DNA from: Henricia sp. BOLD:AAB3569
Taxonomy: Eukaryota; Echinodermata; Asteroidea; Spinulosida; Echinasteridae
NCBI GenBank assembly: GCA_037783545.1
Contig: JBBELK010000109.1
Span: forward strand, 682,001 to 746,000
DNA length: 64,000 nt
Direction: 5' to 3'
The notes under the pieces are model-generated. The model saw nothing but the letters and a program-made list of their open reading frames with translations. It made no database searches and was not told the DNA's origin. This document shows positions 1 through 8,869 of the stretch, in pieces; positions within the stretch are counted from its first letter, which is position 1; each line of letters opens with the position of its first letter. The position numbers and the translations under genes are program-made.

Positions 1-210
1 ATAAAATGCGTTATAAACTCAGTACCATACGACTGGGTGGACGCAATTAAGCGTTGTGAGATTAAACTTTGAACGATGTGCTCGATGCCAAATATTGGAC
101 GGACAAAAAATCCGCTGTCCCTCAAATCGAATTTGATACCAAACGATCGAATAAAATGTGTTATAAACTCAGTACCATACGACTGGGTGGACGCAAATGT
201 CTATGCCGCC

Positions 211-617
211 TCAATTAGACGTTTCTGCGATGTACTCTTTCACAACTCCCCAGCCGAGATCAGAACGGTCAGCAAGTCGTATGAGCTTTTGACGTTCCTT
301 GATGGACTTCACGGCGGCGTTCCAGTCGGTCTTGGCCGAGTCGATGTCAAGGCTGTCAATGTTCTGAATGGCCGACTCGACAAGCGAAAGAAGCTTCTCG
401 CAGTGCTTGTGCTGCTGTTGATGCCGTCGCGTTTGAACGTCGGAACGTCTGATAAGCGTTGCTTCTTGCAAGCCGATTCGACCTTGAAGTCTAATGACTT
501 AGAAAGGGCCTGGGTAGCGTTCAGTATCTGATCACTGCTGGTACCGGACTCCAAACCGCCGACGCCCGGTTCGAGGGAAATGTTCGATGCGGTGCGTGAA
601 GACGTGTGTAGAATCAT
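211..617 (-). pseudogene. gag-like retroelement fragment, frameshifted and truncated
   Basis: On the minus strand a start codon at 617 opens a frame through about 475. The similarity then continues in another frame ending with a stop at 211. The second part has a charged helical stretch followed by the signature KERQKLIRLADRSDLGWGVV and KEYIAE. I recall this R-x-K-x-I-x-LADRS-x-x-GW-x-x-V-x-EY pattern from the N-terminal ORF of DIRS/YR-type and related retroelements in invertebrates and fish; the assignment is from memory. The acidic and zinc-knuckle regions that usually follow are missing, so this is a non-functional remnant. Confidence 0.4.
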
Positions 618-673
618 TGTACGGCAAAGTTGACACGGTTGACCGAGAGTGAGCCACTGAAGCAAACGTGGCG

Positions 674-681
674 TTTATATA
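674..681 (-). promoter_or_regulatory. TATA box in cassette part B
   Basis: Minus-strand TATATAAA in the context GGCTATATAAACGCC, with CTCACTCT-type initiator-like sequence about 30 nt downstream near 645. It lies just ahead of the gag-like frame. Identical copies are at 7536-7543, 8926-8933, 13573-13580 and 14963-14970. Pol II promoter function is inferred from spacing only. Confidence 0.4.
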
Positions 682-959
682 GCCAGTTGTTATGTAATTC
701 TATTGTGTTCAGTGTGTATACACTGGCACCTGTCGTTCTAAAACGAAAAGAAATTCCACTTCTCGCATGCTAAGCGAACGGTCAACCACTTGAACTAATC
801 CCCCGATGTTGTTGAGTGTAGGGCACACTTTAAAAATGTTGTACATACTGAACATTTTCAGATGAATTTGGAAGATCCAAATGTTGTACATACTGAACAT
901 TTTCAGATGAATTGTTCACGGCTCACCATGAGCCGTAAACTCAAAAGAACTCTTGAATT

Positions 960-1032
960 TGGAAGATCCGGGTATCGATCCCGGTACTTCTCGCATGCAA
1001 AGCGAGCGCTGTACCACTTGAGCTAATCCGCC
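960..1032 (-). tRNA. tRNA-Ala(TGC)-like, damaged acceptor and D stem
   Basis: The acceptor begins GGCGGAT, so position 3 is C and the G3-U70 pair is lost (C3 faces U70). The D stem has GCTC facing CAGC, so its last pair is also broken. The A box remains recognisable. This class recurs at 3111, 9212, 11363, 15249, 17400 and 19739; 1737 and its duplicates add a further D-stem change. It is probably a pseudogene, since the loss of G3-U70 should abolish alanylation. Confidence 0.75.
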
Positions 1033-1100
1033 GCTGTTGTTGAGTGTTGGGCACACTTTAAAAATGTTGTACATACTGAACATTTTCAGATGAATTGTTC

Positions 1101-1119
1101 ACGGCTCACCATGAGCCGT
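1101..1119. repeat. Spacer hairpin, present once per unit
   Basis: ACGGCTCA-CCA-TGAGCCGT is a perfect 8-bp inverted repeat with a 3-nt loop, extended by GTT/AAC outside one mismatch. It lies just beyond the T4 terminator of every unit. Variant copies (TGACCCG, CACGTCTCACCATCAG, CGACTCACC, TGTGCCG) break stem pairs without compensating changes, which argues against a strongly constrained RNA structure. Confidence 0.7.
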
Positions 1120-1125
1120 AAACTC

Positions 1126-1129
1126 AAAA
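1126..1129 (-). terminator. T4 Pol III terminator of the reference tRNA gene
   Basis: Minus-strand TTTT begins 14 nt beyond A73. The 13-nt trailer plus terminator also reads as a small hairpin, CAAGAG-TT-CTTTTG. Variants elsewhere break the T run: CTCAAAGAAC (2382 and its duplicates, three T), CTCATAAG (45150 class) and CTCAGAAG (44421 class), so those copies could read through. Confidence 0.7.
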
Positions 1130-1142
1130 GAACTCTTGAATT

Positions 1143-1215
1143 TGGAAGATCCGGGTATCGATCCCGGTACTTCTCGCATGCTAAGCGAGCGCTCTACCAC
1201 TTGAGCTAATCCCCC
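1143..1215 (-). tRNA. tRNA-Ala(AGC), reference copy
   Basis: Reading the minus strand, 73 nt divide exactly into a 7-bp acceptor stem (GGGGGAT / ATCTTCC), TA, a 4-bp D stem (GCTC / GAGC) around an 8-nt loop with G18-G19, a 5-bp anticodon stem (CTCGC / GCGAG) around TTAGCAT, a 5-nt variable loop, a 5-bp T stem (CCGGG / CCCGG) around ATCGATA, and discriminator A73. The anticodon AGC decodes alanine, usually after A34 is changed to inosine. G3-U70, the main recognition feature of alanyl-tRNA synthetase, is present, with a second wobble G4-U69 beside it. CCA is not encoded and there is no intron, as in eukaryotic nuclear tRNA genes. The A box TAGCTCAAGTGG and B box GATCGATAC fit the Pol III consensus. 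From memory, eukaryotic tRNA-Ala genes with the same ATCGATA loop are known. Confidence 0.93.
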
Positions 1216-1239
1216 GCTGTTGTTGACTGTTGGGCACAC

Positions 1240-1246
1240 TTTAAAA
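1240..1246 (-). promoter_or_regulatory. TATA-like upstream element of the reference tRNA gene
   Basis: On the minus strand TTTTAAA lies about 25-31 nt before the first base of the tRNA at 1215. It is followed by a CAACA-containing stretch close to the 5' end (CAACACTCAACAACAGC in the commonest spacer version). Such TATA-like and CAA motifs are reported to aid Pol III initiation at many tRNA genes. The block repeats in nearly every 183-bp unit; a common variant has CAAATTTTG replacing AAAATGTTG beside it, and some copies change GGGCACAC to GGGAACAC. Confidence 0.6.
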
Positions 1247-1508
1247 ATGTTGTACATACTGAACATTTTCAGATGAATTGTTCACGGCTCACCATGAGCC
1301 GTAAACTCAAAAGAACTCTTGAATTTGGAAGATCCGGGTATCGATCCCGGTACTTCTCGCATGCTAAGCGAGCGCTCTACCACTTGAGCTAATCCCCCGC
1401 TGTTGTTGAGTGTTGGGCACACTTTAAAAATGTTGTACATACTCAACATTTTCAGATGCATTGTTCACGGCTCACCATGAGCCGTAAACTCAAAAGAACT
1501 CTTGAATT

Positions 1509-1581
1509 TGGAAGATCCGGGTATCGATCCCGGTACTTCTCGCATGCTAAGCGAACGGTCAACCACTTGAACTAATCCCCC
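1509..1581 (-). pseudogene. tRNA-Ala(AGC) pseudogene, D arm decayed
   Basis: The D arm reads GTTC-AAGTGGTT-GACC, leaving position 11 facing C24 unpaired and changing the GGTAGAG motif of the A-box region. The anticodon stem is also weakened (TTCGC facing GCGAG). The same class occurs at 9761 and 15798 and next to each cassette. A related, slightly less decayed class with GCGAGCGGTCAACC is at 2883, 5398, 11135, 17172, 19511, 22762, 24088, 26144, 27836 and every 960-bp repeat after that, always directly followed by the 45-bp block. Confidence 0.7.
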
Positions 1582-2054
1582 GATGTTGTTGAGTGTAGGG
1601 CACACTTTAAAAATGTTGTACATACTGAACATTTTCAGATGAATTTGGAAGAACCAAATGTTGTACATACTGAACATTTTCAGATGAATTGTTCACGGCT
1701 CACCATGAGCCGTAAACTCAAAAGAACTCTTGAATTTGGAAGATCCGGGTATCGATCCCGGTACTTCTCGCATGCAAAGCGAGCGCTGTACCACTTGATC
1801 TAATCCGCCGCTGTTGTTGAGTGTTGGGCACACTTTAAAAATGTTGTACATACTGAACATTTTCAGATGAATTGTTCACGGCTCACCATGAGCCGTAAAC
1901 TCAAAAGAACTCTTGAATTTGGAAGATCCGGGTATCGATCCCGGTACTTCTCGCGTGCAAAGCGAGCGCTCTACCACTTGAGCTAATCCCCCGCTGTTGT
2001 TGAGTGTTGGGCACACTTTAAAAATGTTGTACATACTCAACATTTTTAGATGCA

Positions 2055-2092
2055 TTGTTCACGGCTCACCATGAGTGTCGGGCACACTTTAA
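2055..2092 (-). pseudogene. 71-bp short unit without a tRNA gene
   Basis: CACCATGAG is joined directly to TGTCGGGCAC, skipping 112 bp (trailer, the whole tRNA and 12 bp of leader); the edges share TGAG. The same junction recurs near 2550, 3445, 3925, 4410, 10325, 10805, 11700, 16360, 16840, 17735, 18220, 18700, 19180, 20075, 20555, 20855 and 21520. It always occurs with a TTTTTAGATGCATTG spacer on one side and the 45-bp block on the other, so all copies descend from one event. Confidence 0.8.
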
Positions 2093-2112
2093 AAATGTTG
2101 TACATACTGAAC

Positions 2113-2157
2113 ATTTTCAGATGAATTTGGAAGATCCAAATGTTGTACATACTGAAC
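2113..2157. repeat. 45-bp extra spacer block
   Basis: A partial spacer (ATGTTGTACATACTGAACAT region) is duplicated with the last bases of a tRNA gene, TTTGGAAGATCC, fused between the two copies. The fusion turns a 183-bp spacing into 228 bp. It occurs about 40 times in segments 1-3 (for example near 860, 1640, 3010, 22895, 29660, 36520) and not in segment 4, so it is a useful subfamily marker. Confidence 0.8.
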
Positions 2158-2218
2158 ATTTTCAGATGAATTGTTCACGGCTCACCATGAGCCGTAAACT
2201 CAAAAGAACTCTTGAATT

Positions 2219-2291
2219 TGGAAGATCCGGGTATCGATCCCGGTACTTCTCGCATGCAAAGCGAGCGCTCTACCACTTGAGCTAATCCCCC
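2219..2291 (-). tRNA. tRNA-Ala(TGC), reference copy
   Basis: Identical in fold to the AGC reference, but the anticodon loop is TTTGCAT, giving TGC. A single base change (A to T at position 34) converts one alanine isoacceptor into the other. All stems pair, G3-U70 and A73 are present, and the T4 terminator is intact. It is preceded in transcription order by an ordinary spacer and followed downstream by the 45-bp extra block at about 2115-2167. Confidence 0.92.
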
Positions 2292-2400
2292 GCTGTTGTT
2301 GAGTGTTGGGCACACTTTAAAAATGTTGTACATACTGAACATTTTCAGATGAATTGTGCACGGCTCACAATGAGCCGTAAACTCAAAGAACTCTTGAATT

Positions 2401-2473
2401 TGGAAGATCCGGGTATCGATCCCGGTACTTCTCGCATGCAAAGCGAGTGCTCTACCACTTGAGCTAATCCCCC
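2401..2473 (-). tRNA. tRNA-Ala(TGC)-like with T3 instead of T4 downstream
   Basis: The cloverleaf is intact except for G26 changed to A between D and anticodon stems. Downstream, CTCAAAG replaces CTCAAAAG, leaving only TTT. The spacer hairpin is altered too (GTGCACGGCTCACAATGAG). Duplicates are at 10653 and 16690. T3 is a weak Pol III stop in most animals, so transcripts may extend. Confidence 0.8.
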
Positions 2474-4907
2474 GCTGTTGTTGAGTGTTGGGCACACTTT
2501 AAAAATGTTGTACATACTCAACATTTTTAGATGCATTGTTCACGGCTCACCATGAGTGTTGGGCACACTTTAAAAATGTTGTACATACTGAACATTTTCA
2601 GATGAATTTGGAAGATCCAAATGTTGTACATACTGAACATTTTCAGATGAATTGTTCACGGCTCACCATGAGCCGTAAACTCAAAAGAACTCTTGAATTT
2701 AGAAGATCCGGGTATCGATCCCGGTACTTCTCGCATGCTAAGCGAGCGCTCTACCGCTTGAGCTAATCCCCCGCTGTTGTTGAGTGTTGGGCACACTTTA
2801 AAAATGTTGTACATACTCAACATTTTCAGATGCATTGTTCACGGCTCACCATGAGCCGTAAACTCAAAAGAACTCTTGAATTTGGAAGATCCGGGTATCG
2901 ATCCCGGTACTTCTCGCATGCTAAGCGAGCGGTCAACCACTTGAACTAATCCCCCGATGTTGTTGAGTGTAGGGCACACTTTAAAAATGTTGTACATACT
3001 GAACATTTTCAGATGAATTTGGAAGATCCAAATGTTGTACATACTGAACATTTTCAGATGAATTGTTCACGGCTCACCATGAGCCGTAAACTCAAAAGAA
3101 CTCTTGAATTTGGAAGATCCGGGTATCGATCCCGGTACTTCTCGCATGCAAAGCGAGCGCTGTACCACTTGAGCTAATCCGCCGCTGTTGTTGAGTGTTG
3201 GGCACACTTTAAAAATGTTGTACATACTGAACATTTTCAGATGAATTGTTCACGGCTCACCATGAGCCGTAAACTCAAAAGAACTCTTGAATTTGGAAGA
3301 TCCGGGTATCGATCCCAGTACTTCTCGCATGCAAAGCGAGCGCTCTACCACTTGAGCTAATCCCCCGCTGTTGTTGAGTGTTGGGCACACTTTAAAAATG
3401 TTGTACATACTCAACATTTTTAGATGCATTGTTCACGGCTCACCATGAGTGTCGGGCACACTTTAAAAATGTTGTACATACTGAACATTTTCAGATGAAT
3501 TTGGAAGATCCAAATGTTGTACATACTGAACATTTTCAGATGAATTGTTCACGGCTCACCATGAGCCGTAAACTCAAAAGAACTCTTGAATTTGGAAGAT
3601 CCGGGTATCGATCCCGGTACTTCTCGCATGCAAAGCGAGCGCTCTACCACTTGAGCTAATCCCCCGCTGTTGTTGAGTGTAGGGCACACTTTAAAAATGT
3701 TGTACATACTGAACATTTTCAGATGAATTGTTCACGGCTCACCATGAGCCGTAAACTCAAAAGAACTCTTGAATTTGGAAGATCCGGGTATCGATCCCGG
3801 TACTTCTCGCATGCAAAGCGAGCGCTCTACCACTTGAGCTAATCCCCCGCTGTTGTTGAGTGTTGGGCACACTTTAAAAATGTTGTACATACTCAACATT
3901 TTTAGATGCATTGTTCACGGCTCACCATGAGTGTTGGGCACACTTTAAAAATGTTGTACATACTGAACATTTTCAGATGATTTTGGAAGATCCAAATGTT
4001 GTACATACTGAACATTTTCAGATGAATTGTTCACGGCTCACCATGAGCCGTAAACTCAAAAGAACTCTTGAATTTGGAAGATCCGGGTATCGATCCCGGT
4101 ACTTCTCGCATGCAAAGCGAGCGCTCTACCACTTGAGCTAATCCCCCGCTGTTGTTGAGTGTAGGGCACACTTTAAAAATGTTGTACATACTGAACATTT
4201 TCAGATGAATTGTTCACGGCTCACCATGAGCCGTAAACTCAAAAGAACTCTTGAATTTGGAAGATCCGGGTATCGATCCCGGTACTTCTCGCATGCAAAG
4301 CGAGCGCTCTACCACTTGAGCTAATCCCCCGCTGTTGTTGAGTGTTGGGCACACTTTAAAAATGTTGTACATACTCAACATTTTTAGATGCATTGTTCAC
4401 GGCTCACCATGAGTGTTGGGCACACTTTAAAAATGTTGTACATACTGAACATTTTCAGATGAATTTGGAAGATCCAAATGTTGTACATACTGAACATTTT
4501 CAGATGAATTGTTCACGGCTCACCATGAGCCGTAAACTCAAAAGAACTCTTGAATTTGGAAGATCCGGGTATCGATCCCGGTACTTCTCGCATGCAAAGC
4601 GAGCGCTCTACCACTTGAGCTAATCCCCCGCTGTTGTTGAGTGTTGGGCACACTTTAAAAATGTTGTACATACTGAACATTTTCGGATGAATTGTTCACG
4701 GCTCACCATGAGCCGTAAACTCAAAAGAACTCTTGAATTTGGAAGATCCGGGTATCGATCCCGGTACTTCTCGCATGCTAAGCGAGCGCTCTACCACTTG
4801 AGCTAATCCCCCGCTGTTGTTGAGTGTAGGGCACACTTTAAAAATGTTGTACATACTCAACATTTTCAGATGCATTGTTCACGGCTCACCATGAGCCGTA
4901 AACTCAA

Positions 4908-4923
4908 AAGAACTAATCCCCGC
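4908..4923 (-). pseudogene. Remnant of a tRNA-Ala unit with the gene excised
   Basis: AAGAACT is joined directly to AATCCCCGCTG, so everything from just after the terminator to the first bases of the acceptor stem is missing (74 bp relative to a normal unit). GAACT and GAGCT at the two edges share short homology, suggesting a slippage or microhomology deletion. Confidence 0.75.
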
Positions 4924-5031
4924 TGTTGTTGAGTGTTGGGCACACTTTACAAATTTTGTACATACTGAACATTTTCAGATGAATTGTTCACGGCTCACCA
5001 TGAGCCGTAAACTCAAAAGAACTCTTGAATT

Positions 5032-5104
5032 TGGAAGATCCGGGTATCGATCCCGGTACTTCTCGCATGCTAAGCGAGCGCTCAACCACTTGAGCTAATC
5101 CCCC
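5032..5104 (-). tRNA. tRNA-Ala(AGC), follows a deleted unit
   Basis: A full-length copy with CTCAACC in the D arm (GGTTGAGC), which keeps D-stem pairing while changing the loop. It lies 292 bp from its neighbour at 4740 because the intervening unit has lost 74 bp, including almost the whole tRNA gene. Confidence 0.8.
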
Positions 5105-6904
5105 GCTGTTGTTGACTGTTGGGCACACTTTAAAAATGTTGTACATACTGAACATTTTCAGATGAATTGTTCACGGCTCACCATGAGCCGTAAACTCAAA
5201 AGAACTCTTGAATTTGGAAGATCCGGGTATCGATCCCGGTACTTCTCGCATGCTAAGCGAGCGCTCTACCACTTGAGCTAATCCCCCGCTGTTGTTGAGT
5301 GTTGGGCACACTTTAAAAATGTTGTACATACTCAACATTTTCAGATGCATTGTTCACGGCTCACCATGAGCCGTAAACTCAAAAGAACTCTTGAATTTGG
5401 AAGATCCGGGTATCGATCCCGGTACTTCTCGCATGCTAAGCGAGCGGTCAACCACTTGAACTAATCCCCCGATGTTGTTGAGTGTAGGGCACACTTTAAA
5501 AATGTTGTACATACTGAACATTTTCAGATGAATTTGGAAGATCCAAATGTTGTACATACTGAACATTTTCAGATGAATTGTTCACGGCTCACCATGAGCC
5601 GTAAACTCAAAAGAACTCTTGAATTTGGAAGATCCGGGTATCGATCCCGGTACTTCTCGCATGCAAAGCGAGCGCTCTACCACTTGAGCTAATCCCCGCT
5701 GTTGTTGAGTGTTGGGCACACTTTACAAATTTTGTACATACTGAACATTTTCAGATGAATTGTTCACGGCTCACCATGAGCCGTAAACTCAAAAGAACTC
5801 TTGAATTTGGAAGATCCGGGTATCGATCCCGGTACTTCTCGCATGCTAAGCGAGCGGTCTACCACTTGAGCTAATCCCCCGCTGTTGTTGACTGTTGGGC
5901 ACACTTTAAAAATGTTGTACATACTGAACATTTTCAGATGAATTGTTCACGGCTCACCATGAGCCGTAAACTCAAAAGAACTCTTGAATTTGGAAGATCC
6001 GGGTATCGATCCCGGTACTTCTCGCATGCAAAGCGAGCGCTCTACCACTTGAGCTAATCCCCCGCTGTTGTTGACTGTTGGGCACACTTTAAAAATGTTG
6101 TACATACTGAACATTTTCAGATGAATTGTTCACGGCTCACCATGAGCCGTAAACTCAAAAGAACTCTTGAATTTGGAAGATCCGGGTATCGATCCCGGTA
6201 CTTCTCGCATGCAAAGCGAGCGCTCTACCACTTGAGCTAATCCCCCGCTGTTGTTGAGTGTTGGGCACACTTTACAAATTTTGTACATACTGAACATTTT
6301 CAGATGAATTGTTCACGGCTCACCATGAGCCGTAAACTCAAAAGAACTCTTGAATTTGGAAGATCCGGGTATCGATCCCGGTACTTCTCGCATGCAAAGC
6401 GAGCGCTCTACCACTTGAGCTAATCCCCGCTGTTGTTGAGTGTTGGGCACACTTTACAAATTTTGTACATACTGAACATTTTCAGATGAATTGTTCACGG
6501 CTCACCATGAGCCGTAAACTCAAAAGAACTCTTGAATTTGGAAGATCCGGGTATCGATCCCGGTACTTCTCGCATGCTAAGCGAGCGCTCTACCACTTGA
6601 GCTAATCCCCCGCTGTTGTTGACTGTTGGGCACACTTTAAAAATGTTGTACATACTGAACATTTTCAGATGAATTGTTCACGGCTCACCATGAGCCGTAA
6701 ACTCAAAAGAACTCTTGAATTTGGAAGATCCGGGTATCGATCCCGGTACTTCTCGCATGCTAAGCGAGCGCTCTACCACTTGAGCTAATCCCCCGCTGTT
6801 GTTGAGTGTTGGGCACACTTTAAAAATGTTGTACATACTCAACATTTTCAGATGCATTGTTCACGGCTCACCATGAGCCGTAAACTCAAAAGAACTCTTG
6901 AATT

Positions 6905-6934
6905 TGGAAGATCCGGGTATCGATCCCGGTACTT
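6905..6934 (-). pseudogene. 3' part of a tRNA-Ala gene split by the first full cassette
   Basis: Thirty nucleotides from A73 to the variable loop, ending in ACTT at 6931-6934. Together with 9014-9056 they make exactly 73 nt, so one tRNA gene was interrupted in its variable loop. ACTT is repeated at 9010-9013, consistent with a 4-bp target duplication. The equivalent for the second full cassette is 12942-12971 with 15047-15093. Confidence 0.85.
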
Positions 6935-7619
6935 TCTTCCTCCATACTTCCGTCAGAAAATTCATTTCTTTTCTATTTATACCTCATGTGAGACAAGAAA
7001 AGGACAAAAAACAGGTCAAATGTTTCCAATGGTGAACAGTGGCTAGGTCGTTGTGTGAACCTTGCTGTTCGATTTATTTTAAACTCCGCTAATCAGCTTG
7101 ATTAGGATCAAATTATATGCACAAATGTAATGTCCTTCAAATGTGGTTGAAAACAATAATTATACACGTCTGGTGTAAGCCGTGTTAAAGGCCTAGCGAT
7201 TTAGAGGCTATCAAACTAGCATCTGAACCAAGTTGGATGTATGAATTGCGAGCTGTAAACAATAAAAAAGTTCACGGTATCTAGGTCTCGACAATAAAGT
7301 GTCTCGGAACTGAAACTGAATTCGGGTCGAGTGTCGGACCAGCAATGTGTGCTGGCGCTCGGTGGCCACGAAAAACCCCCAGCCATTGGAGGAAACGTGG
7401 GTGCATCCAGGGCACTCGACAGGGGTGCACTCCCCAGGTCCGAATTCTGATTGAAGTGGGAAAATGGGGTGGGCGGGATTGTACGGCAAAGTTGACACGG
7501 TTGACCGAGAGTGAGCCACTGAAGCAAACGTGGCGTTTATATAGCCAGTTGTTATGTAATTCTATTGTGTTCAGTGTGTATACACTGGCACCTGTCGTTC
7601 TAAAACGAAAAGAAATTCC
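6935..7619 (-). mobile_element. Cassette element 1 (A-X-B), 685 bp
   Basis: Starts TCTTCCTCCATACTTCC and ends GAAATTCC, flanked by ACTT at 6931-6934 and 7620-7623. Part A (6935-7068) is repeated at 7624-7756 and part B (7478-7619) at 8868-9009; the middle X (7069-7477) is unique to this element. There are no terminal inverted repeats and no TG...CA ends. Minus-strand orientation is suggested by a TATA box at 7536-7543 that reads toward X. X has an open minus-strand frame of about 100 codons starting in the shared leader, without a family I recognise. A duplicate is at 12972-13656. Confidence 0.65.
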
Positions 7620-7798
7620 ACTTTCTTCCTCCATACTTCCGTCAGAAAATTCATTTCTTTTCTATTTATACCTCATGTGAGACAAGAAAAGGACAAAAAC
7701 AGGTCAAATGTTTCCAATGGTGAACAGTGGCTAGGTCGTTGTGTGAACCTTGCTGTAGTCTATAGAAAGTCGCAAAAGAAAGGGCAAAGGGGAAACAA

Positions 7799-8475
7799 AA
7801 AACAACAAAGGTAAAAAGGTATTAAATAACAAATTACGATTGCCAGTTCCGGTGTGGAAAGATCAACAATTAAGCATTGTGAGATTAAACTTTGAACGAT
7901 GTGCTCGATGCTAAATATTGGACGGACAAAAAATCCGCTGTCCCTCAAATCGAATTCGATACCAAACGATCGAATAAAATGTGTTAAAAACTCAGTGCCA
8001 TACGACTGGGTATACGCAAATGTCTATGCCGCCTCAAATAGACGTTTATTGGCCTTCGGTGCGCGCGGAACGCGGAAAAAACAACAAAAGTAAAAATGTA
8101 TTAAATAACAAATTACGATTGCCAGTTCCGGTGTGGAAAGATCAACAATTAAGCGTTGTGAGATTAAACTTTGAACGATGTGCTCGATGCCAAATATTGG
8201 ACGGACAAAAAATCCGCTGTCCCTCAAATCGAATTCGATACCAAACGATCGAATAAAATGCGTTATAAACTCAGTACCATACGACTGGGTGGACGCAATT
8301 AAGCGTTGTGAGATTAAACTTTGAACGATGTGCTCGATGCCAAATATTGGACGGACAAAAAATCCGCTGTCCCTCAAATCGAATTTGATACCAAACGATC
8401 GAATAAAATGTGTTATAAACTCAGTACCATACGACTGGGTGGACGCAAATGTCTATGCCGCCTCAATTAGACGTT
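7799..8475. repeat. Imperfect tandem repeat in cassette part Y
   Basis: Copy 1 starts near 7799 (AACAACAAAGGTAAAAAGG), copy 2 near 8080 (period about 280 bp), and a truncated copy 3 begins at CAATTAAGCG near 8296 (period 150 bp for the shared part). Each contains GGACGGACAAAAAATCCGCTG and CATACGACTGGGT. The plus-strand frame of copy 2 has a short conserved peptide (LRLPVPVWKDQQLSVVRLNF) interrupted by stops between copies. Duplicates lie at 13836-14512 and partly at 1-223. Confidence 0.7.
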
Positions 8476-8869
8476 TCTGCGATGTACTCTTTCACAACTC
8501 CCCAGCCGAGATCAGAACGGTCAGCAAGTCGTATGAGCTTTTGACGTTCCTTGATGGACTTCACGGCGGCGTTCCAGTCGGTCTTGGCCGAGTCGATGTC
8601 AAGGCTGTCAATGTTCTGAATGGCCGACTCGACAAGCGAAAGAAGCTTCTCGCAGTGCTTGTGCTGCTGTTGATGCCGTCGCGTTTGAACGTCGGAACGT
8701 CTGATAAGCGTTGCTTCTTGCAAGCCGATTCGACCTTGAAGTCTAATGACTTAGAAAGGGCCTGGGTAGCGTTCAGTATCTGATCACTGCTGGTACCGGA
8801 CTCCAAACCGCCGACGCCCGGTTCGAGGGAAATGTTCGATGCGGTGCGTGAAGACGTGTGTAGAATCAT
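8463..8869 (-). pseudogene. gag-like retroelement fragment, second copy
   Basis: Same sequence and same frameshift as 211-617, at an offset of 8252 bp. The shared damage shows that decay preceded the duplication. Confidence 0.4.

Larger units (their letters stand above)
1..757. mobile_element. Right part of a cassette element (Y and B parts)
   Basis: Identical or nearly so to 8253-9009 and 14290-15046. It holds the third Y-region repeat, the gag-like remnant (211-617), the TATA box (674-681) and the B end that finishes GAAATTCC at 757, followed by ACTT and half a tRNA gene. The left part of the cassette is outside the window. Confidence 0.8.
758..6934 (-). repeat. tRNA-Ala tandem array, segment 1 (28 complete copies)
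   Basis: Tandem 183-bp units, each with one 73-bp tRNA-Ala gene on the minus strand. Lowest coordinate of each gene (span is start to start+72): 960, 1143, 1326, 1509, 1737, 1920, 2219, 2401, 2700, 2883, 3111, 3294, 3593, 3776, 4075, 4258, 4557, 4740, 5032, 5215, 5398, 5626, 5808, 5991, 6174, 6357, 6539, 6722. Half genes lie at 758-804 and 6905-6934. Sixteen copies read TGC at the anticodon (960, 1737, 1920, 2219, 2401, 3111, 3294, 3593, 3776, 4075, 4258, 4557, 5626, 5991, 6174, 6357) and twelve read AGC. Spacings of 228 bp contain an extra 45-bp block; spacings of 299 bp contain the 45-bp block plus a 71-bp unit without a tRNA. Copies 5626 and 6357 lack one C of the acceptor run and are 72 bp. 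Confidence 0.93.

Noticed and set aside
76-531. 151-codon plus-strand frame across the cassette
   Set aside because: It overlaps the better-supported minus-strand gag-like remnant and spans the end of a tandem repeat and an unrelated segment. It looks like an antisense by-product.
1143-1215. T loop with A54 and A60, as in eukaryotic initiator tRNA
   Set aside because: The anticodon, G3-U70 and acceptor are alanine-type, and I recall the same ATCGATA loop in ordinary eukaryotic tRNA-Ala genes, so it is not evidence of an initiator hybrid.
2055-2285. Recurring 76-aa plus-strand and 70-aa minus-strand open frames throughout the array
   Set aside because: They are translations of the 183-bp unit, in particular of the 45-bp block, the tRNA and the hairpin. 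They recur with the repeat, have no domain and vary exactly as the DNA repeat does.
7210-7527. Three overlapping minus-strand frames of about 100 codons in cassette part X
   Set aside because: The frames overlap one another and share only a leader with the gag-like copy. None shows a motif that I recognise, so none is called as a gene.
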